Positions 26,194 through 34,715 of a stretch of DNA of 64,000 bases are shown here, piece by piece (the first letter of the stretch is position 1; every line of letters begins with the position of its first letter). Under the pieces are notes generated by a model. It searched no databases and was not told the origin of the DNA. It saw nothing but the letters and a program-made list of their open reading frames with translations. The stretch comes from Pseudoglutamicibacter albus (GTDB lineage: Bacteria; Actinomycetota; Actinomycetes; Actinomycetales; Micrococcaceae), in assembly GCF_022346425.1 (NCBI RefSeq), contig NZ_JAKRCW010000001.1:124001-188000 (forward strand), written 5' to 3'. A program made the translations under genes and the position numbers.

Positions 26194-27030
26194 CTATTTG
26201 TGGACGGGGCGGATGGCTAGGTTTTCGATCATCGCCTCCGGCGTTGCGTCCACCGCGAGCCGGACCGTCGCCGCAACCGATTCGGGGCGGATGTACAGCG
26301 AGCCGTCGTAGTTGTGGTTGCCGTAGGAGGCCTGCAGTTCGACCTGCATGTCAGTATCCACGCGGCCCGGATGGATCGAGGTGACCCGCACCGATCCGCG
26401 TTCCTCCTCCCGCACCGCATCCGAAAACGCACGTAGAGCGAACTTAGAACCCGAATAGACGGCAGCCCCCACGCCGGAGAAGTAGCCGGAACCGGAGTTG
26501 ATCGTCACAACCTGACCACGCGCCGCACGCAGCGCAGGTAGCAACAGACGCGTGAGCTCAGCGACCGCGAAAACATTCACGGAGAACACCCGCTCATACA
26601 CATCCCATTGAGTCTCCGCGACCGTCTTGCCATCAGCCACACCCGCCGAATGAACCAACACATCCAGCCGCGGGAGGGCATCCGCGCCCTCGCCAAAACC
26701 GCTTGCGGTGGCACCTTCGCCGGAACCCGCGCCCTCGCCGGAACCCGCGCCCTCGCCGGAACCGCCGCCGAAGCCGGCGTCCGCGACAGCGCGGGCGATC
26801 GCGTCCTTATCTGTCAGCTCGGCGATGAACGGGCGGGCACCCGGGAACTCGGCCAGCACATCGGCCAGTGAATCCTTACTAGAGGCGCCCAAGATCAGGT
26901 CATGCGTCGAGGACAGCTCGCGGGCGATCGCCAACCCGATCCCACGCGAAGCACCCGTAATCAACGCAACCGGCTTACCGGATTCAGCAGCCTCGGCAGA
27001 TTCAGCAACAGAACCATGTGAAGTACTCAT
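26194..27030 (-). CDS. Short-chain dehydrogenase with internal GSGEGA repeats
   Basis: SDR oxidoreductase, 278 aa from ATG 27030 (an in-frame 27075 start lacks support). NAD(P) motif TGASRGIG, VLVHSAGVADG in place of NNAG, Ser in TINSGSGYFSG, and YSGSKFAL for the catalytic Tyr/Lys. Between strand 3 and VLVHSAG there is an extra Gly/Ser/Glu stretch with GSGEGA three times, encoded by an 18-bp tandem repeat near 26,715-26,765; this should be a surface loop. Substrate unknown. Confidence 0.85.
   Translation of the reverse strand: MSTSHGSVAESAEAAESGKPVALITGASRGIGLAIARELSSTHDLILGASSKDSLADVLAEFPGARPFIAELTDKDAIARAVADAGFGGGSGEGAGSGEGAGSGEGATASGFGEGADALPRLDVLVHSAGVADGKTVAETQWDVYERVFSVNVFAVAELTRLLLPALRAARGQVVTINSGSGYFSGVGAAVYSGSKFALRAFSDAVREEERGSVRVTSIHPGRVDTDMQVELQASYGNHNYDGSLYIRPESVAATVRLAVDATPEAMIENLAIRPVHK
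26708..26765. repeat. 18-bp coding tandem repeat
   Basis: About three copies of a unit close to CCGGAACCCGCGCCCTCG, encoding GSGEGA on the minus strand inside the SDR gene. Confidence 0.75.
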
Positions 27031-27231
27031 GCAACCAACGTAGCGGGTCAACGTCGCGCGGGAAACAGGTGGCATGGAAATCGCTGACCAAAGGGACAGA
27101 ATCGCTGACCAAAGGAGCAGCCAACCGGGAAACAGTCACCGGGCAACCGTTGCGTTGGGTGACCGCCGCTCTGGAAGTCGAGTTCCGGATTCGGACCGCT
27201 TACGTTTAGCATGAGAGGCACATCACTCTTT

Positions 27232-27248
27232 ACTGTTTCATTAACAGT
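27232..27248. promoter_or_regulatory. Inverted repeat upstream of the DASS symporter
   Basis: ACTGTT-N5-AACAGT, exact 6-bp arms, in the AT-richer stretch 85 bp upstream of ATG 27334. Possible operator; no regulator known. Confidence 0.35.
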
Positions 27249-27333
27249 TCTTTGTTGTTCGCGATAGGTCGGGTGCCAACGGACCGCTGTCGCTCGATTC
27301 TGCGTTTGAACTATATGCACCCAGGAGGTTGGC

Positions 27334-28995
27334 ATGGCTGAGCCGAAGATGCCGGAGTATCTGGAGAGTCTTCGTCCGGACCCGTCGAAGGGCCGTGACG
27401 TTAAGCAGAAGTCGCCGGGCGAGTTGGATCCGGCCGTTGAGAAGCGCACGGTGAATGTGCGTTGGGGTGGGCTCGCGCTCGGTGTGGTGTTGAGCGTGCT
27501 GATCTATTTCATCCTCCCGGATTCGATGTCGCATAACGCGCGTTTGACTGCCGCTACCGCGATTGTGATGGCGGTGTGGTGGATGACCGAGGCGCTACCG
27601 ATCCCGGCTACGGCACTGCTGCCGCTCGTGATTTTCCCTGTGCTGGCTCAGCCGATTCAGGCGGAGGGGAAGGACCCGGAGCCGGTCACTTTCAACATGT
27701 TGGGTGCCTCGTATGGCTCTGACACGATCTTCTTGTTTATGGGCGGGTTCTTCATCGCGTTGGCGATGCAGCGGTGGAATCTGCACCGGCGGATCGCGTT
27801 GGGTGTTTTGCGGGTCATGCCGAATAGGCCTGGCGCGATGATCGCGGGCTTCATGATTGCGACCGGTTTCGTTTCGATGTGGGTTTCGAACACGGCTACC
27901 GCGGTGATGATGTTGCCGATCGGTATGTCTGTGTTGTCGCTGGTGAACCAGATTACGCAGAATGATGACGCGAACCCGAAGACCGGTTCGATCGCACTCA
28001 ACGCAGATGGCGAACCGGTGACGTCCGCGGTTGATTTGATCCGCACTAACTTCGGTTCCGCTTTGATGTTGGGTATCGCGTATGCCGCCTCGATCGGTTC
28101 GCTGGGCACCCTGATCGGTACTCCGCCGAACGCGTTGTTGGCGGGCATGATGAGCGATAACTTGGGCGTCACAATCGGTTTCGCTCAGTGGATGGTCGTG
28201 GGTGTCCCGATTTCTATCGTGATGATGGCGGTCGCATGGTTCTTGCTGGTCAAGGTTCTGTTCAAGCCGGAGATCGATGAGATCCCGGGTGGCCGTGATC
28301 TGATCCGTTCGGAGCTGAGCAAGCTTGGCCCGATGTCCCAGGGCGAGATCCGTGTGATCGTCGTGTTCATTGCGACTGCGCTTGCGTGGATCATCATCCC
28401 GACGGTCGCTCAGCTGAATGGTGGTACGGCGATTATTTCTGACGCGGGCATCGCGATGGTCGCGGGTGTTGTGTTGTTCATGATGCCGGCTGGTGCTGAG
28501 CGCGGTGTGCGCCTGTTGGATTGGAAGACCGCTAAGGAACTTCCGTGGGATGTGCTGTTGCTGTTCGGTGGCGGCCTGGCGCTTTCCAGCATGTTCAGCA
28601 AGTCCGGTTTGACGAAGGACATCGGTACGTTTGCGGGCAAGCTGGACGGTGTCCCGCCGGTTCTGGTTGTCGCGATCCTGGCGGCGGCGATCCTGTTCTT
28701 GACTGAGCTGACCTCGAACACGGCTACTGCGGCGACGTTCATTCCGGTGGCGATGGGTATCGCATCGGGTATGGGCGCTGATCCGTTGCTGTTCGCAGCA
28801 CCTGTCGCGTTGGCTGCCACGTGCGCGTTCATGCTTCCGGTGGCGACCCCGCCGAACGCGGTCGCCTACGGTTCCGGTTACGTCACGATCGGCGAGATGG
28901 TCAAGGGCGGCGTGTGGCTGAACCTCATCGGCATCGGCGTCATCACGCTCGCGTGCTCGACCCTGCTCGTGTGGGTGTTTGGTCTCGCGCTGTAA
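27334..28995 (+). CDS. DASS (SLC13) family sodium:dicarboxylate/anion symporter
   Basis: 553 aa, 11-12 hydrophobic segments. The two SNT motifs that form the Na/substrate sites are present: VSNTATAVMMLPIG and TSNTATAATFIPVAMG, each matched by a later Pro-Pro-Asn motif (GTPPNALLAG and TPPNAVAYGSG). Imports C4-dicarboxylates or related anions with sodium. CCAGGAGG precedes ATG 27334; a strong terminator follows, so it is monocistronic. Confidence 0.9.
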   Translation: MAEPKMPEYLESLRPDPSKGRDVKQKSPGELDPAVEKRTVNVRWGGLALGVVLSVLIYFILPDSMSHNARLTAATAIVMAVWWMTEALPIPATALLPLVIFPVLAQPIQAEGKDPEPVTFNMLGASYGSDTIFLFMGGFFIALAMQRWNLHRRIALGVLRVMPNRPGAMIAGFMIATGFVSMWVSNTATAVMMLPIGMSVLSLVNQITQNDDANPKTGSIALNADGEPVTSAVDLIRTNFGSALMLGIAYAASIGSLGTLIGTPPNALLAGMMSDNLGVTIGFAQWMVVGVPISIVMMAVAWFLLVKVLFKPEIDEIPGGRDLIRSELSKLGPMSQGEIRVIVVFIATALAWIIIPTVAQLNGGTAIISDAGIAMVAGVVLFMMPAGAERGVRLLDWKTAKELPWDVLLLFGGGLALSSMFSKSGLTKDIGTFAGKLDGVPPVLVVAILAAAILFLTELTSNTATAATFIPVAMGIASGMGADPLLFAAPVALAATCAFMLPVATPPNAVAYGSGYVTIGEMVKGGVWLNLIGIGVITLACSTLLVWVFGLAL

Positions 28996-29044
28996 AACAG
29001 CGTGACTGTGTAGAAGCGAGCTGACCTCGTCAGCATCCACATCA

Positions 29045-29082
29045 GCGGCCCCACAACCAATGTTGGTTGTGGGGTCGCTTTT
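29045..29082 (+). terminator. Strong rho-independent terminator
   Basis: 16-bp stem (29045-29060 with 29063-29078, one G-T pair) capped by a very short loop and followed by TTTT. Confidence 0.9.
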
Positions 29083-29138
29083 GATGTTGTGGTTGCGGTC
29101 ACGGTAGTGTGAAAGGTTCCTCAACGAAAAGAGAGAGC

Positions 29139-30629
29139 ATGGCTGCCGAGAGTCCCGGCGAAGCAACATACGGTTCATCCCTCACCAAGGCGGAGCCGTA
29201 CGGAACGGAACAGATCCCCGATGTAGAGAGGCACGGTAGCCCACGCAGCCAGTTCACGCTCTGGTTCGCCGCGAACATGGTGCTCGCGGTCATGGTGTCC
29301 GGTTTCTTCTCCGCGCAATTCGGGTTGTCAGTGGTGCAGGGCCTCACCGCGGTTGCCGCTGGAACGCTGTGCGGCGTGCTGGTCATGGGGTTGCTGGCCG
29401 GTATCGGCAGCAAGCTGGGTGTCCCGCAGCAGGTCCAGGGCCGCGGCCCGATGGGTTTCTACGGGAACTACCTACCGATCACGTTGCTCACCATTGTCTC
29501 CGCGATCGGGTGGACGGCCGTGAACACGGTGTTCGCGGTGATCGCGCTCCAAGTTTTGGTGGACATCAACTTCGCGCTCGCCGCGGCACTCATGTTCGCG
29601 GTGCAGGCGGTGTTCGCGGTGTGGGGCCACAACGTGGTGCATGTTGTGAATAAGGTAGCCACCGTCGTACTGACGGTGTTGTTCCTGGTGATCTCGGTGC
29701 TTTCGCTGCGTGAGGCTGACTTCACGCTCGCCGCTAACCCCGATGCGGGCAGCTACATGGGCCCGGTCGCCGGCTGGATCACGTTCGCCGGTTTCTTCTT
29801 CGCCTACGTGATGACGTGGACTCCGTTCGCATCGGATTTCTCGCGGTATCTTCCGCGCCGCACCCCGCATTCGAAGGTCGTGCTCTATACCGCTGGCGGC
29901 AGCTTCTTAGCGCTGACGTGGCTGGGCAGCATCGGGGTTCTGGTTTCCAGTTTCGCGGGCGAGCTGGATGCGATCCCCGCGTTGGCGCAGCTGACGGGTT
30001 CGTGGACGCCGGTCGCGATGATCACGGTGGTGCTCTCCACGATCCCGGTGAGCGCGATGAACCTCTATGGCGGCGCGCTATCCCTGTTGACGTTGAAGGT
30101 CCCGGTGAGCCGTATTGTTGCGGTGGTCATCGTGGCTGTGGTGAGTCTCGGCATGACCTTGTTGATGCAGGATGACCCGTACGGCGGGTTCTATAACTTC
30201 CTCTCAGTGCTTGCCTACCTCGTGGTTCCGTTCAGCACGGTGTTGCTGTTGGACTATTACTTGCGGATGCGTAAACCCGCCGTGGATAGCTCCGTGGAGC
30301 TGTATAACACCGGGCGCCGGTTCGAGTGGGGCTTCTTCGCATGGATCGGCGGATGCTTGGTCTCGATGCTGTTCTGGGATACCGAACTGCTGGCCGGCCC
30401 GCTCGCTGAACTCTCCCGTTCAATGGGGGACCTCGGGTTCCTCGCCGGGATCCTGGGCGCCGGGGTGCTCTATATGCTGATGTATAAGATGCCTGTGCCG
30501 ACGGGCCTGTTGCGTACGCGGAAGGCGGCCCGCCAGCAGGCAGAAGCCGGGGCGGCCGCTGAAGCTGACTCCGCCGTCGAAACTGGCCCCGCCACTGAAA
30601 CTAAGCCCGCCACTGAACTGGAAGGTTGA
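29139..30629 (+). CDS. NCS1-family purine/cytosine-type permease
   Basis: 496 aa from ATG 29139 (GAGAGAG before it; GTG 29109 is a longer option). About 12 TM helices; NCS1 hallmarks include PRSQFTLWFAANM, VPQQVQGRGPMGFYGNYLP and SDFSRYLPRRTP. Imports a nucleobase, hydantoin or related heterocycle with protons or sodium. The C-terminal ~40 residues are an Ala/Glu/Thr spacer. It is followed within 6 bp by a cysteine hydrolase, suggesting that the imported compound is an amide- or ureide-type molecule. Confidence 0.87.
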   Translation: MAAESPGEATYGSSLTKAEPYGTEQIPDVERHGSPRSQFTLWFAANMVLAVMVSGFFSAQFGLSVVQGLTAVAAGTLCGVLVMGLLAGIGSKLGVPQQVQGRGPMGFYGNYLPITLLTIVSAIGWTAVNTVFAVIALQVLVDINFALAAALMFAVQAVFAVWGHNVVHVVNKVATVVLTVLFLVISVLSLREADFTLAANPDAGSYMGPVAGWITFAGFFFAYVMTWTPFASDFSRYLPRRTPHSKVVLYTAGGSFLALTWLGSIGVLVSSFAGELDAIPALAQLTGSWTPVAMITVVLSTIPVSAMNLYGGALSLLTLKVPVSRIVAVVIVAVVSLGMTLLMQDDPYGGFYNFLSVLAYLVVPFSTVLLLDYYLRMRKPAVDSSVELYNTGRRFEWGFFAWIGGCLVSMLFWDTELLAGPLAELSRSMGDLGFLAGILGAGVLYMLMYKMPVPTGLLRTRKAARQQAEAGAAAEADSAVETGPATETKPATELEG

Positions 30630-30635
30630 GGATTG

Positions 30636-31238
30636 ATGAGTACCGCATCGGACGCCGCTGCACCGGCTGCAGGGCAGCAAGCACCTGAGACGGGCACGCC
30701 GCACAAGGGTGCGCTGGTGTTTATTGATATGCAGAACATTTTCGCTGACCAGGACGGCCAGTGGGGTGTCTCGAATTATGCCGAGGTTGAGCAGGCGATG
30801 GCGCGGTTGCGTGAGCGGGATGGTTCGCCGGTGATTTGGACTCGCTTTGTGCGGGACCCGGACGAGCATGGCGCGTGGGCGGACTATTACGACCGCTGGG
30901 ACGAATGCCGCGCCGAACCCGAATCCGAGGTGTGGGACTTGACCTCCCCGGTGCGCGAGAGCGACCAGGTGTTGTCGATGCCGACGTTCTCCAAGTGGGG
31001 CGAACAGCTCGCCGAAATGACGAAGGACTATGACCGCCTAGTGTTGGCGGGGGTCGCGACGGACTGTTGCGTGATCGGGACCGCGCTGGGCGCCGTGGAT
31101 GCCGGCAAATGGGTTACGGTGCTCACGGATGCGTGCGGCGGCGGAACCAAGGAAGTACATGACCAAGCGATGGCGATCATGGACTGCTTCAACCCGATGC
31201 TCACGCTCATGACCGTGGACGAATACTTGAACGCGTGA
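30636..31238 (+). CDS. Isochorismatase-family cysteine hydrolase
   Basis: 200 aa from ATG 30636 (GAGGA upstream; TTG at 30633 also in frame). Catalytic triad visible: Asp31 in VFIDMQN, Lys120 in TFSKWG, Cys in VATDCCVIG (~144). Such enzymes hydrolyse nicotinamide, N-carbamoyl or ureidoacrylate-type amides. Operon with an NCS1 permease upstream and a HAD phosphatase overlapping downstream, so a nitrogen-heterocycle salvage role is reasonable but not proven. Confidence 0.85.
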   Translation: MSTASDAAAPAAGQQAPETGTPHKGALVFIDMQNIFADQDGQWGVSNYAEVEQAMARLRERDGSPVIWTRFVRDPDEHGAWADYYDRWDECRAEPESEVWDLTSPVRESDQVLSMPTFSKWGEQLAEMTKDYDRLVLAGVATDCCVIGTALGAVDAGKWVTVLTDACGGGTKEVHDQAMAIMDCFNPMLTLMTVDEYLNA

Positions 31239-31945
31239 GCGGACTGAAACGCGTAACTGGAGAGGACGTGGCCGTTGTGGCTGGTTCACCGCGCTGGAAG
31301 ACGGTGCTGTTTGACCTGGATGGGACGCTGATCAACACGATCCCGTTGATTGTGGCGACGTTCCACCGCACCTTTGAGCATTTCGGGGTGCAGGCCCCGG
31401 ATGATGAGGTCATGAAGTCGTGGATCGGGTTGACGTTGGAGGACACGTTCCGCCCCGTGGCCGGCGAGGACGCGGCCGATGAGTGGGTGGCTGTGTACCG
31501 GAAGTTCAACCAAGAGATGCACGACGACGCGGTGGCCCCATTCCCCGCCGTGGATAAGGTGCTCGCTGATCTTGAGGCCGCTGGCTGCACGGTGGGTGTT
31601 GTGACGGCGAAGCTGCCGGAGATGGCGCGGCGCGGCCTGCGGGTGTGTGGTTTGCCAGAGCTGAGCCCGCTGGTGGGTAACGGTGATGTTGAACGGCATA
31701 AGCCGGCACCCGATCCGGTGTTGAAGGCGCTCCAGTTGGCGGGCGTTGAGGCGGTTGGTGGCCCGGGCGGGGCGGTGTACGTGGGGGATGCGCCTACCGA
31801 TATTCAGGCGGGCAACGCCGCCGGTGTGGACACGGTGGGCGTGACGTGGGGCGCGGCGACGCGTGAACAGATCGACGCCGCGCACCCAGGCCAGGTCGCT
31901 ACGAGCATGGCGGAGCTACACAAGATCCTGCTACCGGGCGGTTAG
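31235..31945 (+). CDS. HAD-superfamily phosphatase (PGP/PpaX-like)
   Basis: HAD hydrolase subfamily IA. Nucleophile/acid motif FDLDGTLINT, motif II in VVTAK, Lys in GDVERHKPAPDP and metal Asp in VYVGDAPTDIQAG. GTG 31235 overlaps the preceding stop as GTGA, but GGAGAGG at 31259-31265 better serves GTG 31277, giving an N-terminus five residues before the core. Acts on small phosphate esters or pyrophosphate; the substrate is not evident. Confidence 0.85.
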   Translation: MSGLKRVTGEDVAVVAGSPRWKTVLFDLDGTLINTIPLIVATFHRTFEHFGVQAPDDEVMKSWIGLTLEDTFRPVAGEDAADEWVAVYRKFNQEMHDDAVAPFPAVDKVLADLEAAGCTVGVVTAKLPEMARRGLRVCGLPELSPLVGNGDVERHKPAPDPVLKALQLAGVEAVGGPGGAVYVGDAPTDIQAGNAAGVDTVGVTWGAATREQIDAAHPGQVATSMAELHKILLPGG

Positions 31946-31972
31946 TCCAGCTTTTCTTAGCCCGTGAGGCAA

Positions 31973-32947
31973 CTACTGCTTTGCCGGCGTCTGTGAGTAG
32001 GGCCGGCTTTCGGGACGGGCGCCGCCTTCGAACACGGCAAGGTAGGAATCGGAGATGTGCCCAACATCGACTGCTTGGCGTCCGGTTTCGGCGATCTTGT
32101 GGGATAGAACCGTGCCTGCGGGGCCGAGCGCGACTAGGAAAATGTCCGTATCGGTGGCCTTGTGGACCTCGTTCATGATCCGTGGGATGTCCGCGTAGGC
32201 GTGACGGTCTTGTGAATCGATGCGGTCAGAACCTGCCAGGTTGCCGAACAGCTGTGGGATCAGGTCGAATCTTGAGCTTTTACCGGTGATGATGGTCGCT
32301 TTCTTGCCAGCCCAGACGCTACGCCATGCTTCCACGCCTTGCTCGCCTTCGGAAGCGAAGAACAACGGCCGGGTCGCGTGCGCGTTGCCAAGGCGGGTGG
32401 CTGGCGCGATGACTTCGCGGAATTCGGGCCAGTATTGGGCCCAGATCATGCTCCAGTGGCGGTCACGGTAGGTGTGCGGGGTGCCGAAGATGATGTCGTC
32501 ACGGTTGAGGCTTCCGCTCATGGCTTCGTTGAGGTCTTTTTGAAGTGCCGTTGAGTTCTTCTGGAAACCAAGGTTTGCGGTGATGTCGAAAGCGAGCTTG
32601 AGTTCGCCGTCGCCGATGCGCACAAAGGAGAGATTGTTTTCAGAAACGGTCTGCACTGTTTCAAGCAGACCCAGCTGCTTCGCCCGGTATTCCTTCCGCA
32701 TTTCTTCAAACAGCGGCATCGTAGCCAGGCTACGCATCGCATCGTCGTGGCGGCGCTGAAGTGTGGCTTCCTTGCGTAGCGTTTCCAGTTCCTTCTGGAT
32801 CTGCGCAAGTGCTTCATTGGTGGACGTGTTCGCGGCATCCAGTGCCTTCTTGATGGAGCCGAGAGTCCTGTTATTGGTTTTCAGGCTCTCGGTGTAGTTG
32901 AAATTGAGCAACCGCCGAATATTGCTTATGAACTTTGGTTTTGCCAT
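31973..32947 (-). CDS. GT-D fold glycosyltransferase (DUF1792-type) with N-terminal coiled coil
   Basis: 324 aa from ATG 32947 (ATG 32965 also in frame). The N-terminus is a coiled coil (EALAQIQKELETLRKEATLQ). From ~residue 100 the GT-D fold begins: LSFVRIGDGELKL with the DxE-like core, NRDDIIFGTPHTYRDRHW, then ALGPAGTVLSHKIAETGRQ and VDVGHISDSYLA. Related streptococcal enzymes add sugars to serine-rich adhesins or glycans. It stands alone, with no adhesin neighbour; the donor and acceptor are unknown. Confidence 0.8.
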   Translation of the reverse strand: MAKPKFISNIRRLLNFNYTESLKTNNRTLGSIKKALDAANTSTNEALAQIQKELETLRKEATLQRRHDDAMRSLATMPLFEEMRKEYRAKQLGLLETVQTVSENNLSFVRIGDGELKLAFDITANLGFQKNSTALQKDLNEAMSGSLNRDDIIFGTPHTYRDRHWSMIWAQYWPEFREVIAPATRLGNAHATRPLFFASEGEQGVEAWRSVWAGKKATIITGKSSRFDLIPQLFGNLAGSDRIDSQDRHAYADIPRIMNEVHKATDTDIFLVALGPAGTVLSHKIAETGRQAVDVGHISDSYLAVFEGGARPESRPYSQTPAKQ

Positions 32948-33045
32948 GCCTGTAGCTTCTTTCATCAGGGTTTCTTCAATTCTGCCTGAGTTTGCTCGCG
33001 GGCTGGTTAAAGGAAGCGTGTGGTGTCACCTGGCGGGTCGCGAAA

Positions 33046-33127
33046 CTGTAACCCGGGCGCGGTGCCTGCAGCGCGGGGCGCGGTGCTGCAATACCGGGCG
33101 TGGTGTCTGTAACGCCGGGCGCGGCGT
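33046..33127. repeat. 4 x 20-21-bp GC-rich tandem repeat
   Basis: Units at 33046-33065, 33066-33085, 33086-33106 and 33107-33127, consensus near CTGTAACxCCGGGCGCGGTG. It lies in the ~350-bp gap between the divergent glycosyltransferase and secreted-protein genes. The rest of that gap (33128-33295) is AT-richer and probably holds the promoter of the next gene. Confidence 0.75.
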
Positions 33128-33295
33128 CTAGGAGTTTCCCTCTTCCTTGGTTATGATCAATCCGGGCACTGACTCTTTTTCGTTACTTTAATGCCGATTT
33201 GAACTTGTACACATCTGGACTGGGGCAGCTTCATCATCGAATTCGTTGAGTATTTCTGCGCCCATATTTAGCTCGTTCTAGTTTGAGGAATGTGT

Positions 33296-34009
33296 ATGAA
33301 ACGGTTCTTCCGTGCATTCGCGATTGTTCTGGTTGCCGTTGGGCTGAACGCCGGCACCGCGGTCCCAAGCCAAGCGGCACCACGCCTGGTGGACGTGACC
33401 GGGTTCAGCGCCAAGTCCATCGTGGTTTCCAACTATTCCAACTCCAACTGTCGTGACGTGGCGGTCGCTATGCGGAAAACCATGTCCCCGAAGGTTGGCT
33501 CTTGGGACGTCATGTCCGGTGTGTACCGTGGTGGCAGCTCGGTGGACACGGCATTTTATTCAGACTCTGGCGACCGCTCAAAGACTCGTGTTACGGTCTG
33601 TCCTTGGGTGCACGGCCTCGGTAAGTACACGGTTGGTCCTTCATACGTATCTGCCGACACCCGGGACGGCTACGACTACCAGTCCTATACCGACTGGACC
33701 AAGGGACACTTCTACGTCCGGGCTAAGGGCAAGGCCGCGCTGAAGGGGAAGCGTAAGGGGAACACTGTGACCCTGACCGCGTCGGCTCAGCGCTATAACC
33801 CTAAGCCCAACAAGTACGTCGCGCATGGGGCTAAGAAGGCTCGGGTGCAGGTGAAGTCGGGGAAGAAGTGGAAGACCGTGAAGACGGTCAAGCTGAAGAA
33901 GGGTAAGGCGACTGTCAAGGTGAAGACGAAGCTCAAGAAGCAGTACCGCTTCGTCTTCGATCAGACGAGTGCGACCACTGGCGCCACATCGAAGACCATC
34001 AGGATCTAG
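33296..34009 (+). CDS. Secreted basic protein of unknown function
   Basis: 237 aa from ATG 33296, chosen because GAGG lies 7 bp upstream (the ATG at 33290 would overlap it). Signal peptide MKRFFRAFAIVLVAVGLNAG ending near SQA-AP. The exported part has two Cys (SNCRDVAV and VTVCPWVHG) that could pair, and a C-terminal, strongly basic beta-strand-like region (RVQVKSGKKWKTVKTVKLKK) resembling repeats of bacterial surface/Ig-like modules. No family recognised. Its stop lies ~10 bp before a decapitated SDR. Confidence 0.7.
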   Translation: MKRFFRAFAIVLVAVGLNAGTAVPSQAAPRLVDVTGFSAKSIVVSNYSNSNCRDVAVAMRKTMSPKVGSWDVMSGVYRGGSSVDTAFYSDSGDRSKTRVTVCPWVHGLGKYTVGPSYVSADTRDGYDYQSYTDWTKGHFYVRAKGKAALKGKRKGNTVTLTASAQRYNPKPNKYVAHGAKKARVQVKSGKKWKTVKTVKLKKGKATVKVKTKLKKQYRFVFDQTSATTGATSKTIRI

Positions 34010-34013
34010 CCAC

Positions 34014-34538
34014 ATCCGGGCGTATGGTCAGCTGAACTATGCGGTCAACAACGCGGGAATCGGTGACCCGGCAGCACCGGCCGGTGAGACTGACCTTGAG
34101 GCTTGGGACAAGGTCATCGGCATCAACCTCAACGGTGTTCTGTACGGGATGCGTTACCAGATCCCTGAGATGTTGAAGGCTGGCGCGGGTGAGTCCGCGA
34201 TTGTGAACATGGCATCGATTCATGGCTCGGTCGCGGCGATCGGCAATGGCGCTTACACCGCCGCGAAGCACGGCGTTGTGGGTATCACCAAGAACGCGGC
34301 CGCGGAGTATGGCCCGGAGGGGTTGCGCATTAACTCTGTTGGCCCGGCCTATATCGATACCCCGTTGCTGGCTAACCTGTCGGAAGAGATCCGCGATGCG
34401 CTCGTCGCTAAGCATCCGATGGGTCGCTTGGGTCGCCCGGAGGAAGTCGCGAACCTGGTTCTGTACTTGCTCTCGGATTACGCGTCCTTCGTCACGGGCG
34501 CCTACTACCTGGTTGACGGCGGCTACACCGCCGTCTAA
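34014..34538 (+). pseudogene. SDR oxidoreductase remnant lacking the Rossmann N-terminus
   Basis: Homology starts abruptly at ~34020 with AYGQLNYAVNNAGIG and continues to a normal SDR end (YYLVDGGYTAV). The Ser in NMASIHGS, the YTAAKHG Tyr/Lys and the PMGRLGRPEEVA region are intact, but the first ~85 residues with TGxxxGIG are missing. The in-frame GTG at 33969 reads through the end of the secreted-protein gene and gives unrelated residues. The join at ~34010-34020 is probably a deletion or insertion breakpoint. Confidence 0.8.
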
Positions 34539-34542
34539 GAAA

Positions 34543-34570
34543 CGAAGAAAACCCAACCGAAGAAAACCCA
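34543..34570. repeat. 13-bp direct repeat after the SDR remnant
   Basis: CGAAGAAAACCCA occurs exactly at 34543-34555 and 34558-34570 (15-bp period), five bases after the stop. Confidence 0.7.
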
Positions 34571-34630
34571 AGAGAATCTGCGGTGGGTGGTTGATACACG
34601 CCGGTAGAGGCGGGTGCAACGAGAACCGGA

Positions 34631-34664
34631 TGGAACGGGTGCGGCTTGGGCCGCACCCGTTCCA
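34631..34664. terminator. Bidirectional terminator hairpin
   Basis: Perfect 15-bp stem 34631-34645/34650-34664 (TGGAACGGGTGCGGC) with loop TTGG between convergent genes. Confidence 0.8.
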
Positions 34665-34715
34665 CGTTTAAGTGCTGTGTCTAGTAGCTGTGTTTAAGCG
34701 CCGTGTTTAGGCGCT
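34664..34715. repeat. 4 x 13-bp stop-codon tandem repeat
   Basis: Units at 34664, 34677, 34690 and 34703, consensus GTGTTTAAGCGCT. Read on the minus strand, each has TAA or TAG; the rightmost contains the methyltransferase stop. The 13-bp period places the extra stops in every frame. Confidence 0.85.

Noticed and set aside
27595-29178. 527-aa minus-strand open frame
   Set aside because: Antisense to the DASS symporter; very rich in Arg/His/Asp/Gln as expected of a high-GC shadow frame.
33046-33127. CRISPR array
   Set aside because: Units are directly adjoining with no spacers and no cas genes are present.
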